A stretch of DNA of 64,000 bases from contig JAEZMV010000005.1 of the NCBI GenBank assembly GCA_023414875.1, positions 1 through 64,000 on the forward strand, written 5' to 3'. Positions 7,305 through 16,305 of the stretch are shown here, one piece after another (position 1 is the first letter of the stretch; each line of letters begins with the position of its first letter). This stretch comes from Bacillota bacterium. Lineage in GTDB: Bacteria > Bacillota > Clostridia > Lachnospirales > Lachnospiraceae. The translations under genes and the position numbers were made by a program. Under the pieces are notes generated by a model, which did not search any database, had not been told where the DNA came from, and saw only the letters and a program-made list of their open reading frames with translations.

Positions 7305-9284
7305 ATGATACTTGCATGCAAAAATATCAGTAAGGCTTTTGGTACCACTCAGATCCTACAGGCTGTTTCTTTTCATATCAATGAAAAGGAAAAGGCCGCC
7401 ATTGTTGGAATTAACGGCGCAGGAAAGTCTACTTTATTAAAAATAATCATGAAGGAAATGACTGCAGATGAGGGTGAAGTGATATTATCCAAGGGAAGTA
7501 CCATCGGATATCTTGCCCAACATCAAAACCTTTCCTCCGAGCATTCCATTTTGGAAGAAATGCTTACTGTAAAACAGGATGTCATCGATTTGGATCATAA
7601 CATACGATCTCTGGAGCGTGATATGAAGCACGCTGAGGGAACTAAGCTCGATCAAATGCTTAGTACTTACACACGACTTGTACATGAATTCGAGATTAAA
7701 AACGGATATGCTTATCAAAGCGAAGTTACCGGTATTTTAAAGGGTCTGGGATTCATTGAGGAGGAATTTGATAAGAAAGTAAACACCTTATCCGGCGGGC
7801 AAAAAACCAGAATAGCTCTGGGTAAATTGCTTTTATCCAAACCGGACATTATTCTTTTGGATGAGCCCACCAACCATTTAGATTTAATCTCAATCGCCTG
7901 GCTCGAAACCTTTTTGCTTAATTATAACGGCGCTGTCATAGTGGTTGCCCATGACCGCTATTTCCTTGATAAGGTGGTCTCTAAGGTTGTTGAGCTGGAT
8001 CATACAAAGTGTCAGACCTTTGAAGGAAATTACTCGGACTATGCTTATAAGAAATCCATGCTGCAGAATGCTATGCTGAAACAATATCTCAACCAGCAGC
8101 AGGAAATTAAGCATCAGGAAGAAGTGATTGCCAAGTTACGTTCCTTTAATCGAGAAAAATCCATTAAAAGAGCTGAAAGCCGTGAAAAAATGCTGGATAA
8201 AATCGAACGGGTGGATCGTCCGGTGGATCATACGGAAATGCATTTTAGCTTGGAGCCCCGTATCATGAGCGGTAACGATGTTTTATCTGTTACCGGACTA
8301 TCTAAGTCTTACGGTAGTCTTAAGCTTTTTACCGATTTGAATTTTGAAATAAAACGCGGTGAGAAGATATCCATCATCGGAAACAACGGTACCGGTAAAA
8401 CTACTATCCTAAAAATAATTAATGGCCAGGTAGATGCTGACGACGGTCAAATCAAGCTGGGTTCTAAGGTTCGTGTGGGTTACTATGATCAGGAGCATCA
8501 GGTATTAGATCCTGATAAAACCTTATTCGATGAACTGCAGGATGCCTATCCGCATCTGGACAATACAACCGTCCGTAATATTTTAGCGGCTTTTCTATTT
8601 ACGGAGGATGATGTATTCAAACGAATTAAGGATATCAGCGGAGGCGAAAGGGGTCGGGTATCTTTGGCAAAGCTGATGCTGTCAGAAGCTAATCTTTTGA
8701 TTCTTGATGAGCCTACCAACCATTTAGATATTACTTCAAAGGAAATCCTCGAGAATGCGATTAACCATTATAGCGGTACCGTGCTCTATGTATCGCATGA
8801 CCGTTATTTCATCAATAAAACTGCTACCAGAATTCTTGATCTTACCGATCAGACCTTACTCAACTATATTGGTAACTATGACTATTATCTGGAGAAGAAA
8901 CCGGAGGTTGAGGCTGCTTATTTAGGTAAGACAGCTACTGTTTTGAACCAGCCCACAAGTACAAAGCCGGGCATATTTCCCGCCTCCTTCCCTTCTGTGG
9001 CAGCTGTCAGCACCGTTCAGGAAAATGATAGTGAAAACAAGCTGAACTGGCAGCAACAAAAGGAAGAACAGGCAAGAACCCGCAAAAGGAAAAACGATCT
9101 TAAAAAGACCGAGGATGAAATCAGTCAGCTGGAGGCTCGTAATGAAGAAATTGATGTCCTGCTAACCAAAGAAGAAATCTTTACGAACGTTTCAAAGCTA
9201 ATTGAATTAAATAACGAGAAAAAATCCATCGAAACCCGTCTGGAAGAACTTCTGGTGCAATGGGAGCTTCTGGCAGAGGAATAA
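7305..9284 (+). CDS. ABC-F family ATPase (YdiF/EttA-like ribosome factor)
   Basis: 659 residues with two ABC domains and no membrane segment. The first has Walker A GINGAGKSTL (35-44), signature LSGGQKTRIALG and Walker B IILLDEPTNHLD; the second has GNNGTGKTTI, ISGGERGRVSLAK and LLILDEPTNHLD. Between them lies the charged linker with MLDKIERVDRP typical of ABC-F proteins that enter the ribosomal E site, and the last 70 residues are a basic coiled coil. ABC-F members act in translation rescue or antibiotic resistance; which applies cannot be told. It is a single gene on the plus strand with its own terminator. Confidence 0.9.
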   Translation: MILACKNISKAFGTTQILQAVSFHINEKEKAAIVGINGAGKSTLLKIIMKEMTADEGEVILSKGSTIGYLAQHQNLSSEHSILEEMLTVKQDVIDLDHNIRSLERDMKHAEGTKLDQMLSTYTRLVHEFEIKNGYAYQSEVTGILKGLGFIEEEFDKKVNTLSGGQKTRIALGKLLLSKPDIILLDEPTNHLDLISIAWLETFLLNYNGAVIVVAHDRYFLDKVVSKVVELDHTKCQTFEGNYSDYAYKKSMLQNAMLKQYLNQQQEIKHQEEVIAKLRSFNREKSIKRAESREKMLDKIERVDRPVDHTEMHFSLEPRIMSGNDVLSVTGLSKSYGSLKLFTDLNFEIKRGEKISIIGNNGTGKTTILKIINGQVDADDGQIKLGSKVRVGYYDQEHQVLDPDKTLFDELQDAYPHLDNTTVRNILAAFLFTEDDVFKRIKDISGGERGRVSLAKLMLSEANLLILDEPTNHLDITSKEILENAINHYSGTVLYVSHDRYFINKTATRILDLTDQTLLNYIGNYDYYLEKKPEVEAAYLGKTATVLNQPTSTKPGIFPASFPSVAAVSTVQENDSENKLNWQQQKEEQARTRKRKNDLKKTEDEISQLEARNEEIDVLLTKEEIFTNVSKLIELNNEKKSIETRLEELLVQWELLAEE

Positions 9285-9309
9285 ATAAAAAAGCTTGTAT
9301 ATAATAAGT

Positions 9310-9383
9310 AAAGGATGTCTCTAGAATCCATAAAGTATCATTTACATCATACCTTATGAAGCCTTTAGAACATCCTTTTTTAT
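9310..9383 (+). terminator. Terminator of the ABC-F gene
   Basis: AAAGGATGT (9310-9318) pairs with ACATCCTTT (9370-9378) around a long loop, followed by TTTTT on the plus strand, 26 bases after the stop codon. Confidence 0.75.
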
Positions 9384-9429
9384 CAGCACCATACTCATAA
9401 TAATACTGAATGTTTCTTTCTCTTTCTAC

Positions 9430-10740
9430 CTAGTTCTTATTGTGGTAATTGATCTTCATATTCCCTGCCCATTCCAACATAGGTTTAGGAAGTTTATCCA
9501 CATATTCACTGTCATTGGTGTAGTAATCAATACTTTCATAATTACTAAAAGCTAAATACAGCTTATCCTCCGAAAGAATATAATAACAGTAGCCACTCAG
9601 TCCTCTTAGAAAGGATTCACCAGCCTTTACTATTTTCCCATCCATGGTAGTATCCTCGTACATAACAAATTGGGTATAATGGATAAAGCGTTCATATTGA
9701 TCACCGGTAAGTTCTCTGAATTGGTCCTCCTGCTCTTCTGTATCAACAATCCCAACTTCTAACGCGGTTGGAACAGGAATATCAATATCCTCTTTGGTAT
9801 ACTTACTATCATACCCAACCCCCATACCGCACCAATAATCATACTTATTGGAATCAAGGACTAAATTATCCCCCTCTAATTGAAAGCGAAATGAGATATT
9901 CTCTTTTGGTTCCGTATAAGTCTCCTCCTGAAATAAAGTTTCCGCAGTCTTATTCTTAACAATTGCAAAGCTTTCTAATTCACCCATGTGTGTTCCGTTC
10001 ATTGCATATAATTCATAATAGATCAAGTCATCAAACAATACATAAATATCGGCAGAGGAGTTGCTAAAATATCCATTATTTATACCATTCCAATGACCGT
10101 TCATTTTCATAATTTGACTGCCGGGCTCTTTTGGAGGTATCTGAGCAGAGCCTTCCCTGATTAAATACATCGGATATTCCTTATCTTCACTTTTCCAAAG
10201 GCCTACTATATAATCCTCAGACATAATTAGGCCAATTAACCACGACTTCTGGCCGGAACCCTCATATACAAAAAACGTATGGTAATCCTTTAAATATGCC
10301 GTATAATCATAATAACCTTCCAGCTTAATCTCTTCTTTATATCTATCGTAATAATATACTCCGGTTACCTTATCACCTGATATGTCAAGCTTAGCATGAA
10401 TTTTGGAATCACCAATCTTACCGATAAACCAGGTATCCTCCTTCTCCTGTGAAGGATTGGTCTTATTGTTTTCATCAGAATTTCCTGATGATATAATAGG
10501 CCTTTTGCTCGGCGTAGGTGTCGTTCGATCATCTATCTCCTTCACAGACGCTTTCTCCTCTTTTGTCGCCGATTCCTTCTCCGATTCCTTCTGCGATTCC
10601 TTCTGCGTTTCCTTCTCTGTTGTCTCCGTAGATTCATCACTGGTCGAAGTCGAAATATCTTTATCTGCATTCTTAGTGCAAGCAGCTGAGTAGCTGATAA
10701 GTAAAAATATAATAAATATTAACATAAGCATTTTTTTCAT
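9430..10740 (-). CDS. Surface lipoprotein of unknown function
   Basis: 436 residues. The N-terminus is a lipoprotein signal: MKK, a hydrophobic stretch and a lipobox-like YSAAC with Cys at residue 21, so it is probably anchored to the outer face of the membrane. A low-complexity linker rich in Glu, Lys, Ser and Thr (about 25-90, with repeated KES units) follows. The rest, rich in Tyr and Asp, contains WFIGKIGDSKIHAKLDISGDK and later WNGINNGYF, which look like beta-rich repeats. I do not recognise the family. It is monocistronic, convergent with the ABC-F gene, and its own promoter lies in 10741-10813. Confidence 0.75.
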   Translation of the reverse strand: MKKMLMLIFIIFLLISYSAACTKNADKDISTSTSDESTETTEKETQKESQKESEKESATKEEKASVKEIDDRTTPTPSKRPIISSGNSDENNKTNPSQEKEDTWFIGKIGDSKIHAKLDISGDKVTGVYYYDRYKEEIKLEGYYDYTAYLKDYHTFFVYEGSGQKSWLIGLIMSEDYIVGLWKSEDKEYPMYLIREGSAQIPPKEPGSQIMKMNGHWNGINNGYFSNSSADIYVLFDDLIYYELYAMNGTHMGELESFAIVKNKTAETLFQEETYTEPKENISFRFQLEGDNLVLDSNKYDYWCGMGVGYDSKYTKEDIDIPVPTALEVGIVDTEEQEDQFRELTGDQYERFIHYTQFVMYEDTTMDGKIVKAGESFLRGLSGYCYYILSEDKLYLAFSNYESIDYYTNDSEYVDKLPKPMLEWAGNMKINYHNKN

Positions 10741-10813
10741 ATGAATTCTCCCTAAGGCCCACTTCTCTTATTATAAATAGTTTATTTAATATATCGTTAT
10801 ATTCATATTACCA

Positions 10814-11167
10814 CTATTTAACAGATGAATGCAATAAAGAAATAAAACGGTAATGGAAGAAACCTTCACACACACCAATAACTATTGCTGCGATCAGCGC
10901 ACTTAGAAAGGTGATATCATCCGTATCCCAGAAGAAATTAAAGGAGTATATCGTAACCAGAGATAATATGACATCTGTAATTGTTGCTACCGTATTGTTC
11001 GTTGCTGGAAGTATCAGTATATCGCCGATAAGATAGGCTGGGACAGTAACTATTATCGCAATCCATAAGATACTTCCAAAGGACAACTCGCTAAATAGCA
11101 ATAAAATAATTTCAAGAATAACCGCTATCATTGAAAATTTAATCAATAATGCCATTAAAAGTCTCAA
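10814..11167 (-). CDS. DUF2512 (YndM-like) integral membrane protein
   Basis: About 117 residues from a TTG at 11167, chosen because AAGGAG lies ten bases upstream; the longer frame begins with an unlikely Arg/Tyr-rich stretch that overlaps this site. Four hydrophobic segments can be seen: ALLIKFSMIAVILEIILLLF, ILWIAIIVTVPAYLIGDILIL, ATITDVILSLVTIYSFNFFW and SALIAAIVIGVCEGFFHY. The pattern and PAYLIGDILILPATNN resemble the DUF2512 family (Bacillus YndM), of unknown function, often linked to sporulation in Firmicutes by context. Single gene; no partner is obvious. Confidence 0.65.
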   Translation of the reverse strand: MRLLMALLIKFSMIAVILEIILLLFSELSFGSILWIAIIVTVPAYLIGDILILPATNNTVATITDVILSLVTIYSFNFFWDTDDITFLSALIAAIVIGVCEGFFHYRFISLLHSSVK

Positions 11168-11363
11168 ATGAAATCGTCTCCTTCTATAATAATATGCTAA
11201 TATTCTGCTCAATAAGGATTAAATTATTTATCGTGTTTTAATATCTTGCTATTCACAGCTCACATTAAGAACAAAGAGTCTGCAAGGAAAACCCTATAAA
11301 GTTACAGTTTCTCACGTTGCAAAAAACTAATATAAAATAACCACTTGACATAGTTAGTCTATT

Positions 11364-11419
11364 GGATAAAAAAAGATGTCGTGATATTCACTCAAAATTC
11401 AAATGAATATCCGACATCT
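11364..11419 (-). terminator. Terminator of the citrate/gntR operon
   Basis: AGATGTCG and ATATTCA arms (11374-11419) form a long stem followed on the minus strand by TTTTTTTATCC. It lies about 27 bases past the gntR stop. The 150 bases between it and the DUF2512 gene hold nothing recognisable. Confidence 0.85.
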
Positions 11420-11445
11420 ATTATTTATTACACGCATTAAATCTT

Positions 11446-12114
11446 TTATAAACCCTGCTCACTTATATTTTTAATCGTATTCATGATATGCTCATGAGCA
11501 AGAACTTCTGCCAAATCACCATCACGTTTCTTAATTGCATCAAGGATAGCTGCATGCTCCAGACTAGATTTAGAGGCTCTGCTGGGCTTTGATAAGGTGA
11601 TTTTACGTATTCGTTCCACATAATGATGGAAATCCGAAAGTACATGATCGAGAATTTTACTTCCTGAGGCTTTGTATATCAGCTCATGAAACTTATTATC
11701 CAACTCTACCAATTGTTCGTGATGACTTCTCCTTGCATGAAAATCAGATAAATATAATATCTCATCCAAGGCTTCAATCTGCGCCTCTGTAATATGCTCA
11801 CAGGCCCATTTTGCACACAATCCTTCCAAGTAGGAACGAATCATATAAATATCATGTATGTCCTTCGACGTAATACCGGTTACATAAGCTCCCTTATTAG
11901 GTATCATCGTGACTAATCCTTCGAGTTCCAGTTGCCTTAAAGCTTCCCGGACCGGGGTACGGCTAACACCAAGTTCTAATCCAATGTTATTCTCCTTCAA
12001 TTCTTCATTCTCATGATAGACTCCGGATAAGATATCTTCTCTGAGTTTATTAAATACCCGTCCTCTTAAGGAATATTTATCTGTCACGTCTTTGTGAAGA
12101 TTAAAATCTTCCAA
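11446..12114 (-). CDS. GntR/FadR-type transcriptional regulator (FCD domain)
   Basis: 222 residues. The N-terminal winged helix (about 15-80) includes LRGRVFNKLREDILSGVY, LGVSRTPVREALRQLELEGLV and IPNKGAYV, standard for GntR proteins. The C-terminal all-helical FCD effector domain shows IYMIRSYLEGLCAKWA, DNKFHELIYKASGS and LEHAAILDAIKKRDGDLAEVLAHEHI, with the metal-ligand histidines usual in this group. Start is a TTG behind GGGGGG. It follows the isocitrate dehydrogenase gene by 50 bases on the same strand, so it very likely regulates the citrate operon; a matching palindrome overlaps that operon's promoter at 14871. Confidence 0.9.
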   Translation of the reverse strand: MEDFNLHKDVTDKYSLRGRVFNKLREDILSGVYHENEELKENNIGLELGVSRTPVREALRQLELEGLVTMIPNKGAYVTGITSKDIHDIYMIRSYLEGLCAKWACEHITEAQIEALDEILYLSDFHARRSHHEQLVELDNKFHELIYKASGSKILDHVLSDFHHYVERIRKITLSKPSRASKSSLEHAAILDAIKKRDGDLAEVLAHEHIMNTIKNISEQGL

Positions 12115-12164
12115 GGAATTCCCCCCTTAATATAGTACTCTCAGGAACTATTGTTGTATGATCA

Positions 12165-13334
12165 TTAAGCTAATTTTTCTATTGTCTCCATTAAGTAATC
12201 AGCAAACTGAGCTCCCGTAGCTCCGGTATCTCTACCGGTTGTCATCAACTTTTTCTCAGTTACTGTACAGATATCAAGAGCACGATAAATCTTATCTGCT
12301 TCCTTTGTATATCCAATGTGAGCCAATAACATAGCACCGGCACGGATCATGCTGCAGGGATCTGCATAGATATCTCTACCCTCCTGAACCATACGTGGCG
12401 CAGAACCATGGATTGCTTCAAACATTGAATACTTTTTACCTATATTAGCGCTTCCGGCTGTACCAACGCCACCCTGAAATTCTGCGGCTTCATCTGTTAA
12501 TATATCACCGTAGAGGTTTGGAAGTACCAGTACCTGGAAATCTTTTCTTCTCTTCTCATCAACTAGTTTGGCAGTCATTATATCTATATACCAGTCATCT
12601 GCCAAAATACCCGGATAATCTTTTGCGATTGCATAAAAGATATCTAAGAATTTACCATCGGTGGTCTTTATAATGTTCGCTTTCGTTACAGCAGTTACTC
12701 TTGTCTTTCCATTTGCTTTTGCAAACTCGAAAGCAGCTTTGATAATTCTCTCAATACCCTGAGAAGTTACTACCGTAAAATCAACACCTAAATCCTCGGT
12801 TACATGAATACCCTTACTTCCAACCGCATAAGCACCTTCAGTATTTTCACGGTAGAAGGTCCAGTCGATACCCTGTTCCGGTATTCTTACAGGTCTTACA
12901 TTGGCAAATAAGTCCAGTTCCTTTCTCATCGCCACATTAGCACTTTCAACATTAGGCCACGGATCACCTTTTCTGGGTGTTGTTGTTGGTCCTTTTAAAA
13001 TAACATGACATTTCTTAATCTCTTCTAATACCGCCGGAGGAATCGCTGCGCTCTCCTCGGCTCTGCGTTCTATCGTTAAGCCTTCAATTACCTGAAATGC
13101 TATTTTCCCGGATTTTATCTCATCCTTTAGAAGATATTCCAAAACTCTCTGTGCCTGAGCTGTAATTGCCGGACCTATACCGTCGCCACCGCAAACACCA
13201 ATTTTAATCTGATCCAGGGATTTGTAATCAATGAAATCGCCCTGTGCCTTCATGTCTTCTACTCTTTTTAATTGTGATTCGAGTAATTGTCCAAATCTTT
13301 CTTTTGCCGCTTCAATTTTCTCTGCAGATATCAT
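12165..13334 (-). CDS. Isocitrate dehydrogenase (isocitrate/isopropylmalate family)
   Basis: 389 residues. It belongs to the metal-dependent beta-decarboxylating dehydrogenases: GDGIGPAITAQAQRVLE near 50-66, FYRENTEGAYAVGSKG, the Lys/Asp metal site TAKLVDEKRR and NLYGDILTDEAAEFQGGVGTAGSANIG near the C-terminus. The family also includes isopropylmalate dehydrogenase, but position directly after a probable Re-citrate synthase supports isocitrate oxidation to 2-oxoglutarate for glutamate synthesis. Coenzyme choice cannot be read with confidence. ATG at 13334 has TTGGAGGG upstream. A long hairpin (13378-13430) separates it from the preceding gene and may tune its mRNA level. Confidence 0.85.
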   Translation of the reverse strand: MISAEKIEAAKERFGQLLESQLKRVEDMKAQGDFIDYKSLDQIKIGVCGGDGIGPAITAQAQRVLEYLLKDEIKSGKIAFQVIEGLTIERRAEESAAIPPAVLEEIKKCHVILKGPTTTPRKGDPWPNVESANVAMRKELDLFANVRPVRIPEQGIDWTFYRENTEGAYAVGSKGIHVTEDLGVDFTVVTSQGIERIIKAAFEFAKANGKTRVTAVTKANIIKTTDGKFLDIFYAIAKDYPGILADDWYIDIMTAKLVDEKRRKDFQVLVLPNLYGDILTDEAAEFQGGVGTAGSANIGKKYSMFEAIHGSAPRMVQEGRDIYADPCSMIRAGAMLLAHIGYTKEADKIYRALDICTVTEKKLMTTGRDTGATGAQFADYLMETIEKLA

Positions 13335-13377
13335 AATAACCCTCCAATATTTACCTATTGCTTAGGCATATTTAACA

Positions 13378-13430
13378 AGCCAAACATCAACTATTATCAT
13401 TGTAAGATGTTTGGTTTGGCTTGTCAATTT
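13378..13430 (-). other. Intra-operon hairpin between citrate synthase and dehydrogenase genes
   Basis: CAAGCCAAACATC on one side pairs with GATGTTTGG and TTTGGCTTG on the other. It is followed by TTAAATATG on the minus strand, a weak U-tract, so it may be a leaky terminator or an RNA processing/stability element. Confidence 0.55.
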
Positions 13431-13437
13431 TTATCTA

Positions 13438-14832
13438 CTATTTTAATAAACTGATACCAAGTTCTTCTTCTGCCTTTTGAATAATACTTACAAGCTCGTC
13501 GTCTGTGATCACAGTGACACGGCCACCCTCATACTCTTCATCAACCCACTCTTTAATCTTGTGAACAATCAGATTGGCTTTATCCACTGCCTTATTACCC
13601 TTCAGCTTATAATAGGTATTAATCCAGTGTGCTATACCGGCAAGCCCTGAAGTATTGGATACCGCCACAAGAACAGGTCTGTTTAAGAATTTTTCCGTAT
13701 CAAATATATTATAGATTTCTTCATTTTTTAACAGGCCGTCTGCGTGAATTCCAGCACGGGTCACATTAAAATTCTTTCCGACAAACGGAGTTCTGGAAGG
13801 TACACGATATCCGATTTCCTTCTCAAAATATTCTGCTAATTCGGTGATTATCGTAGTATCCATTCCGTCCAGAGTACCCTTCAGCTGCGCATATTCGAAT
13901 ACCATAGCCTCAAGTGGTGTATTACCGGTTCTCTCACCGATTCCGAATAAGGAACAGTTAACACCGCTGGCACCATATAACCATGCCGTAGTGGAATTAG
14001 TAACCGCCTTATAGAAATCATTATGTCCATGCCATTCCAGCCATTTGGAAGGAACACCGGCATGGGTTAAAAGTCCGTATATAATACCCTGAACCGATCT
14101 TGGAATAACAGCACCTGAGAAATTCACACCATAGCCCATGGTATCACAGGCTCTGATTTTTACCGGAATATTATATTCTTTACTAAGTTTCATTAATTCG
14201 TAACAGAAAGGAATGACAAACCCATGAATATCCGAACGAGTAATATCCTCAAGGTGACATCTTGCCGCAATACCTGTCTCTAAACATTCCCGTACAACAC
14301 TCAGGTAATGATTCATAGCTTCTTTTCTGGTCATTTTCATTTTATAGAAAATATGATAATCAGAACAGCTAACCAGAATTCCGGTTTCCTTCATTCCGAT
14401 CTCCTTAACCAGCTCAAAATCCTTCTTACTTGCTCTGATCCAGGAGGTTATCTCTGGAAACTCGTAGCCCTTTTCCATACAACGGTAAACCGCATCTCTA
14501 TCCTTCTTGCTATAAAGAAAGAATTCACTTTGACGGATTAAGCCCTTCGGGCCCCCTAAACGATGAAAGTAATCATACATCGTCACAATCTGCTCTGTTG
14601 TATATGGCGCTCTGGATTGCTGACCGTCTCGAAATGTCGTATCTGTTATAAATATTTCATCCGGAAGATTGTGGGGTACGATACGGTCATTAAATGCTAT
14701 CTTCGGTATCTCATTATAAGGGAACAAATTTCGAAAGGTGTTCGGTTCCTCAACGTCCACCAGAGGATAGATATGTTCCTCCAATTGCAGTAAATTATTA
14801 TGTGGGTTGATAAATACTTTTCTTTGATCCAT
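13438..14832 (-). CDS. Probable Re-citrate synthase (HMGL/isopropylmalate-synthase-like)
   Basis: 464 residues from the ATG at 14832, preferred to the one 18 bases upstream because GGAG lies eight bases before it. The TIM-barrel motif ITDTTFRDGQQSRAPYT is near residues 65-80 and the metal-site WHGHND is present in the middle. The family resembles 2-isopropylmalate and homocitrate synthases, but in anaerobic clostridia (established in Clostridium kluyveri) this longer type is Re-citrate synthase, condensing acetyl-CoA with oxaloacetate. The next gene being isocitrate dehydrogenase fits that role. Aconitase is not in the window. Homocitrate or isopropylmalate synthesis remains possible. Confidence 0.75.
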   Translation of the reverse strand: MDQRKVFINPHNNLLQLEEHIYPLVDVEEPNTFRNLFPYNEIPKIAFNDRIVPHNLPDEIFITDTTFRDGQQSRAPYTTEQIVTMYDYFHRLGGPKGLIRQSEFFLYSKKDRDAVYRCMEKGYEFPEITSWIRASKKDFELVKEIGMKETGILVSCSDYHIFYKMKMTRKEAMNHYLSVVRECLETGIAARCHLEDITRSDIHGFVIPFCYELMKLSKEYNIPVKIRACDTMGYGVNFSGAVIPRSVQGIIYGLLTHAGVPSKWLEWHGHNDFYKAVTNSTTAWLYGASGVNCSLFGIGERTGNTPLEAMVFEYAQLKGTLDGMDTTIITELAEYFEKEIGYRVPSRTPFVGKNFNVTRAGIHADGLLKNEEIYNIFDTEKFLNRPVLVAVSNTSGLAGIAHWINTYYKLKGNKAVDKANLIVHKIKEWVDEEYEGGRVTVITDDELVSIIQKAEEELGISLLK

Positions 14833-14870
14833 AGCTCCGTCTCCATTCATTGGGATAATAAATTTGTTCC

Positions 14871-14899
14871 ATTGTATACAATAATACTTGTATTGTCAA
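14871..14899 (-). promoter_or_regulatory. Promoter and GntR-type operator of the citrate operon
   Basis: TTGACA (14894-14899), 17 bases and TACAAT (14871-14876) form a strong promoter. The -10 lies inside the perfect palindrome ATTGTATACAAT (14871-14882), which matches the GT-(N)-AC core recognised by FCD-type GntR proteins. Binding there would block RNA polymerase. The regulator is probably the gntR gene at the end of the operon. Confidence 0.7.
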
Positions 14900-14907
14900 C
14901 AGTGTTT

Positions 14908-15108
14908 TTATACTTTATTCCGATTATTTATAAGCAGACAGATTGAACTACTAAAACCTATTGAGATCACCGATGCAGTTTTTAAATCATACATCTGCTC
15001 TTTGTTCCGATTATCAGACAGAATACCGGATATTAATACAAATGCCAGAACTGAACTAATAAAAGTAGCTTTTATAATTTTTTTAACTTTCTTAATTAAT
15101 TGCAGCAT
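14908..15108 (-). CDS. Small membrane protein, 66 residues
   Basis: The ORF has an AAAGGAAAAG ribosome-binding site five bases before its ATG and an excellent promoter 40 bases upstream (see 15148-15175), so it is probably a real gene. After a basic start (MLQLIKKVKKIIK) there are two hydrophobic stretches, ATFISSVLAFVLISGIL and ASVISIGFSSSICLLI, separated by a short charged loop, predicting a two-helix inner-membrane hairpin. No family is recognised. It reads toward the citrate operon promoter. The overlapping plus-strand frame lacks a ribosome-binding site. Confidence 0.55.
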   Translation of the reverse strand: MLQLIKKVKKIIKATFISSVLAFVLISGILSDNRNKEQMYDLKTASVISIGFSSSICLLINNRNKV

Positions 15109-15147
15109 ATAATCTTTTCCTTTGATAATTTACATATTTTAACATTT

Positions 15148-15175
15148 ATTATACCAATTATAATTGTTTAGTCAA
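15148..15175 (-). promoter_or_regulatory. Promoter of the 66-residue membrane protein gene
   Basis: TTGACT (15170-15175), a 16-base spacer and TATAAT (15148-15153) on the minus strand, about 40 bases before the start codon. Confidence 0.7.
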
Positions 15176-15382
15176 TTGGAATTACCTTTTTTTTACATTA
15201 TCTATTTAAAAAGTATGCGCATAAAATAACATAAAGCGGCATAAAAAATAGCCTTCCCCAAAAAGAGAAAGCCATAACTTTTAATTATATAGAATTATTT
15301 AAACATAGGTTGTAGTTATATACATACAATCTTAATATATCCAGCTTCTTTAATTACAATATCATTGGAAGTATTATGGTGG

Positions 15383-15547
15383 TTAGAATAATTGTATTAT
15401 TAATTCATAAATGATCGGGATAAGTACCGCCGGAAGAAGATTACCGCATTTAATCTTCTTTCCGAATAACATGTTTATCCCAATGCCAAAGATTAATACG
15501 GAACCAATAAATGATATATTTAAAAAAGTTTTCTTCTTAGGTTGCAT
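15383..15547 (-). CDS. 54-residue DUF554-like C-terminal fragment, coupled to tcdA
   Basis: A short ORF whose ATG overlaps the tcdA stop codon by one base (TAATG), the classic arrangement for translational coupling. The product begins MQPKKKTFLN, then GSVLIFGIGINMLFGKKIK and NLLPAVLIPIIYELI. This resembles the last 45 or so residues of DUF554 (YdfK-like) membrane proteins, which are normally about 230 residues, so the rest of the gene is missing. It could be a dead remnant kept in frame by chance, or a mini membrane protein. The remaining 15180-15380 stretch holds nothing recognised. Confidence 0.5.
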   Translation of the reverse strand: MQPKKKTFLNISFIGSVLIFGIGINMLFGKKIKCGNLLPAVLIPIIYELIIQLF

Positions 15548-16305
15548 TACCTGATACCGCTTAAATCCTTAATTACCTCGCCTGCGATAATCAGACCTGC
15601 AACCGAGGGTACAAAAGCATTACTACCGGGTATCTGACGCTTTACTGTGCATTTACGTTCTGCACCCGGAGGGCAGATGCAGTTACTTTTGCAGCTGATT
15701 GACATATCCTCTAGGGGTTTTCTAGCAGGCTCCTGTGAATATACCACTTTAAGCTTCTTCACACCACGCACCTTCAGTTCCTTTCGCATTACTTTTGCTA
15801 AAGGGCAGACACTTGTTTTATAGATATCGGTAACTTCAAATCTGGTAGGATCCAGCTTATTACCTGCTCCCATACAGCTGATAATCGGAACATTGGCTGC
15901 CTGAGCTCTTAGTATCATTTCTATTTTAGCGGATACGGTATCAATCGCATCGACTACATAATCATAATTTGAAAAGTCGAATTGATCGGCTGTTTCTGCC
16001 GAGTAAAAGCACTGGTGCGATGTTACCGTGGCATTCGGATTGATTTCTAATACACGTTCTCTCATAACCTCAACCTTATATTGACCAACAGTTTTTCTGG
16101 TCGCGATAAGCTGTCTATTAATATTGGTCAAACACACCTTATCATCATCGATCAAGTCAAGACTGCCTACTCCGCTTCTGGCAAGAGCCTCTACAGTATA
16201 ACCACCCACTCCTCCAATACCGAATACAGCCACTCTGGCATTCTTTAATTTTTCCATACCTTCTTCCCCAAATAACAATTCGGTTCTAGAAAATTGATTT
16301 AACAT
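15547..16305 (-). CDS. tcdA: tRNA threonylcarbamoyladenosine dehydratase (TcdA/CsdL)
   Basis: 252 residues, E1-like ThiF superfamily. TcdA uses ATP to cyclise t6A at position 37 of ANN-decoding tRNAs to ct6A. The nucleotide site is VFGIGGVGGYTVEALARSGVG (residues about 30-49, glycine-rich), followed by LIDDDKVCLTNINRQ and YVVDAIDTVSAKIEMI. A Cys-rich insert CKSNCICPPGAERKC near 208-222 and the C-terminal VPSVAGLIIAGEVIKDL are typical of the clostridial type. Its start overlaps the end of the TtcA-like gene by seven bases, and a fragment ORF is coupled to its stop, so this is a tRNA-modification operon. Confidence 0.9.
   Translation of the reverse strand: MLNQFSRTELLFGEEGMEKLKNARVAVFGIGGVGGYTVEALARSGVGSLDLIDDDKVCLTNINRQLIATRKTVGQYKVEVMRERVLEINPNATVTSHQCFYSAETADQFDFSNYDYVVDAIDTVSAKIEMILRAQAANVPIISCMGAGNKLDPTRFEVTDIYKTSVCPLAKVMRKELKVRGVKKLKVVYSQEPARKPLEDMSISCKSNCICPPGAERKCTVKRQIPGSNAFVPSVAGLIIAGEVIKDLSGIR

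Noticed and set aside
14888..15112. 74-residue plus-strand ORF
   Set aside because: It overlaps the better supported minus-strand 66-residue gene, which has a promoter and ribosome-binding site; the plus frame has neither.
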